The translations under genes were made by a program, and so were the position numbers. Below, piece by piece: positions 41,311 to 42,351 of a stretch of DNA of 42,351 nt (its first letter is position 1; every line of letters starts with the position of its first letter). The notes beneath the pieces are model-generated. The model was not told the DNA's origin and searched no databases. It was given only the letters and a program-made list of their open reading frames with translations. This stretch comes from Zopfochytrium polystomum (taxonomy: Eukaryota; Chytridiomycota; Chytridiomycetes; Chytridiales; Chytridiaceae), in NCBI GenBank assembly GCA_025765615.1, contig JAIVFJ010000431.1, forward strand, positions 1-42,351, written 5' to 3'.

Positions 41311-42351
41311 TCAGTCGAAACGCAGCGCACCTCCACACTCCCGCTCCTCCATTTGCCCATACCAGTCGCCGGGCCGCAGCAGCCCGCCCGATCGACCGCC
41401 TGTCCCCCAGTGCGCGATCACTTCTGTAATGTCCCGGGGAGGAACCAACCGCCCATCAGCTTCCAGGACGCTCTCCGCCAGGAGGCGAGGCAGCCGGCGG
41501 TGGAAGTAGGACAGCTGGCTGGCCGCGGGATCGGCGTCGGTCGTGGAGTCCCGCGCAGTTGGCTCCGACGCGGGAATAGCGAAAAGGAGCGTCCTCGCAC
41601 AGCGCAAGAGCGTTTTGGCGACCGCCAACTTCTCCGCAGCGAGGCACACGCGCACAGGGTGTGGTGAGAACCGCTGTTGGACCAGCTGGTACCGGGCGAA
41701 AGCGGTGCTGTCCCGACACAGCCACAAGTTTGCCGCTGCTGCGCTCTTGACGGTGGCCGGCAGATTGTGGTCGTCCAAGAGGCTTAAGGATGTCATTGTC
41801 GAGTGGCGGAGAGCGGAGGCGAGCGCGTTTGCTTCGGCAGATGAGATCTCCGATTCCTTCGTCGTCCAAGTTTCGAGCACGTCCAGCTTGCATTGAGACG
41901 AGACAGCCAGCGCGGCGGAGCTGTCGATGTCAAGGCTGCCTTTTTGGAATCGGATACGGCGGAGGTTTGAGCCGCTGGTGAGAACATTGACGAGGCGTCG
42001 AACGGCAGCACGAGACGGGCTCCAGGGCAAGGATAGTGACAGTAGCGGCGAGGTTGGATTACTCTCAAGCGCTTTAAGAGTGCGCTCTTCCAACGCTGTG
42101 TAGAACGCCTCCGGTGCGCTACACTTAAAGGAGAACGACAGAAGGAAGTTCGACCGTATCAGGGCAACGACACCTTCGGCTAAAGATTCCTGGTTATTCC
42201 ACGCGTGGAGTTCGGCACTTAGATATCGCAGGCCATGCTCTTCATTGGAAGTTAGCCACTTCACCAAAAGTCCAAGATGAGGGCCAACGATAGTGACTTT
42301 AGAGATTGAATGGTGGGTTGTCTTAGAGATAGCCCGCCCCAACAGTATCGG
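41311..42351 (-). CDS. LRR-family protein, copy 4; divergent, 5' end outside window
   Basis: Open from the window edge to a stop at 41311. It aligns to the second half of copies 1-3: LLGRAISK (GLGRRICL in copy 2), SPLLSLSLPWSPSRAAVRRL, SGSNLRRIRFQKG, SQCKLDVLETW, AAAANLWLC, PVRVCLAAEKLAVAKTLLRCARTLLFA, VPPRDITEVIAHW and GDWYGQMEER. It is clearly more divergent than copies 1-3 are from each other. Against copy 3 four bases are missing inside the AFVWRCAAFR codons, so the protein ends ECGGALRFD instead of the family terminus. Function unknown. Confidence 0.75.
   Translation of the reverse strand, partial: PILLGRAISKTTHHSISKVTIVGPHLGLLVKWLTSNEEHGLRYLSAELHAWNNQESLAEGVVALIRSNFLLSFSFKCSAPEAFYTALEERTLKALESNPTSPLLSLSLPWSPSRAAVRRLVNVLTSGSNLRRIRFQKGSLDIDSSAALAVSSQCKLDVLETWTTKESEISSAEANALASALRHSTMTSLSLLDDHNLPATVKSAAAANLWLCRDSTAFARYQLVQQRFSPHPVRVCLAAEKLAVAKTLLRCARTLLFAIPASEPTARDSTTDADPAASQLSYFHRRLPRLLAESVLEADGRLVPPRDITEVIAHWGTGGRSGGLLRPGDWYGQMEERECGGALRFD

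Overview
The window looks like nuclear DNA of a fungus, most likely a zoosporic (chytrid-type) lineage. Coding sequences are GC-rich and split by short GT-AG introns of about 60-200 bp, some genes have TATA boxes 100-190 bp upstream of the ATG, and a spliceosomal U2 snRNA gene is present. The gene set mixes conserved eukaryotic genes (proteasome RPN9, OPT transporter, Ctr copper transporter, VIT/vWA protein, SDR enzyme) with a cyclic-nucleotide-binding ion channel and expanded ankyrin and leucine-rich-repeat (LRR) families, as in zoosporic fungi. The lineage is inferred from content; no marker was compared.

Layout. 1-12.9 kb is mostly conserved: the 3' end of a cyclic-nucleotide-gated channel (+), a low-complexity secreted-protein gene (-), RPN9 in seven exons (-), an orphan seven-membrane-segment protein (+), the U2 snRNA gene with its own TATA box (-), and a four-exon OPT oligopeptide transporter (+). 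13.5-30.1 kb is accessory and rearranged. It holds four or more copies and fragments of one LRR family, an ankyrin-repeat family arranged head-to-head with the LRR genes, a divergent Rho-like GTPase followed by a decayed tandem copy, a chitin-binding/DM9 membrane protein, and an SDR. 31-39.4 kb returns to recognisable genes: a Ctr copper transporter, a small multi-pass membrane protein and a VIT/vWA protein with apparent frameshifts. 39.5-42.35 kb is accessory again, with a broken F-box-like gene and a fourth LRR copy running off the end.

Main observations. (1) The LRR gene at 13668-15499 is a chimera: its 3' end was replaced, at a G/C homopolymer, by a copy of the 3' end of the membrane-protein gene at 35553-36206. 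(2) An ankyrin/LRR divergent pair with a shared intergenic region occurs twice in opposite orientation (15.5-15.9 kb and 21.1-22.7 kb). (3) The Rho-like GTPase keeps a CAAX box but has lost the P-loop Ser/Thr and the switch II DTAGQ. (4) One protein combines a chitin-binding module, a Gln/Gly/Tyr tandem repeat, a membrane helix and a DM9 lectin-like region. (5) Apparent frameshifts are concentrated in accessory genes, so either gene decay or residual assembly indels must be considered. The genes do not form one pathway; the region reads as conserved blocks interrupted by a turnover zone of recognition-type repeat proteins.
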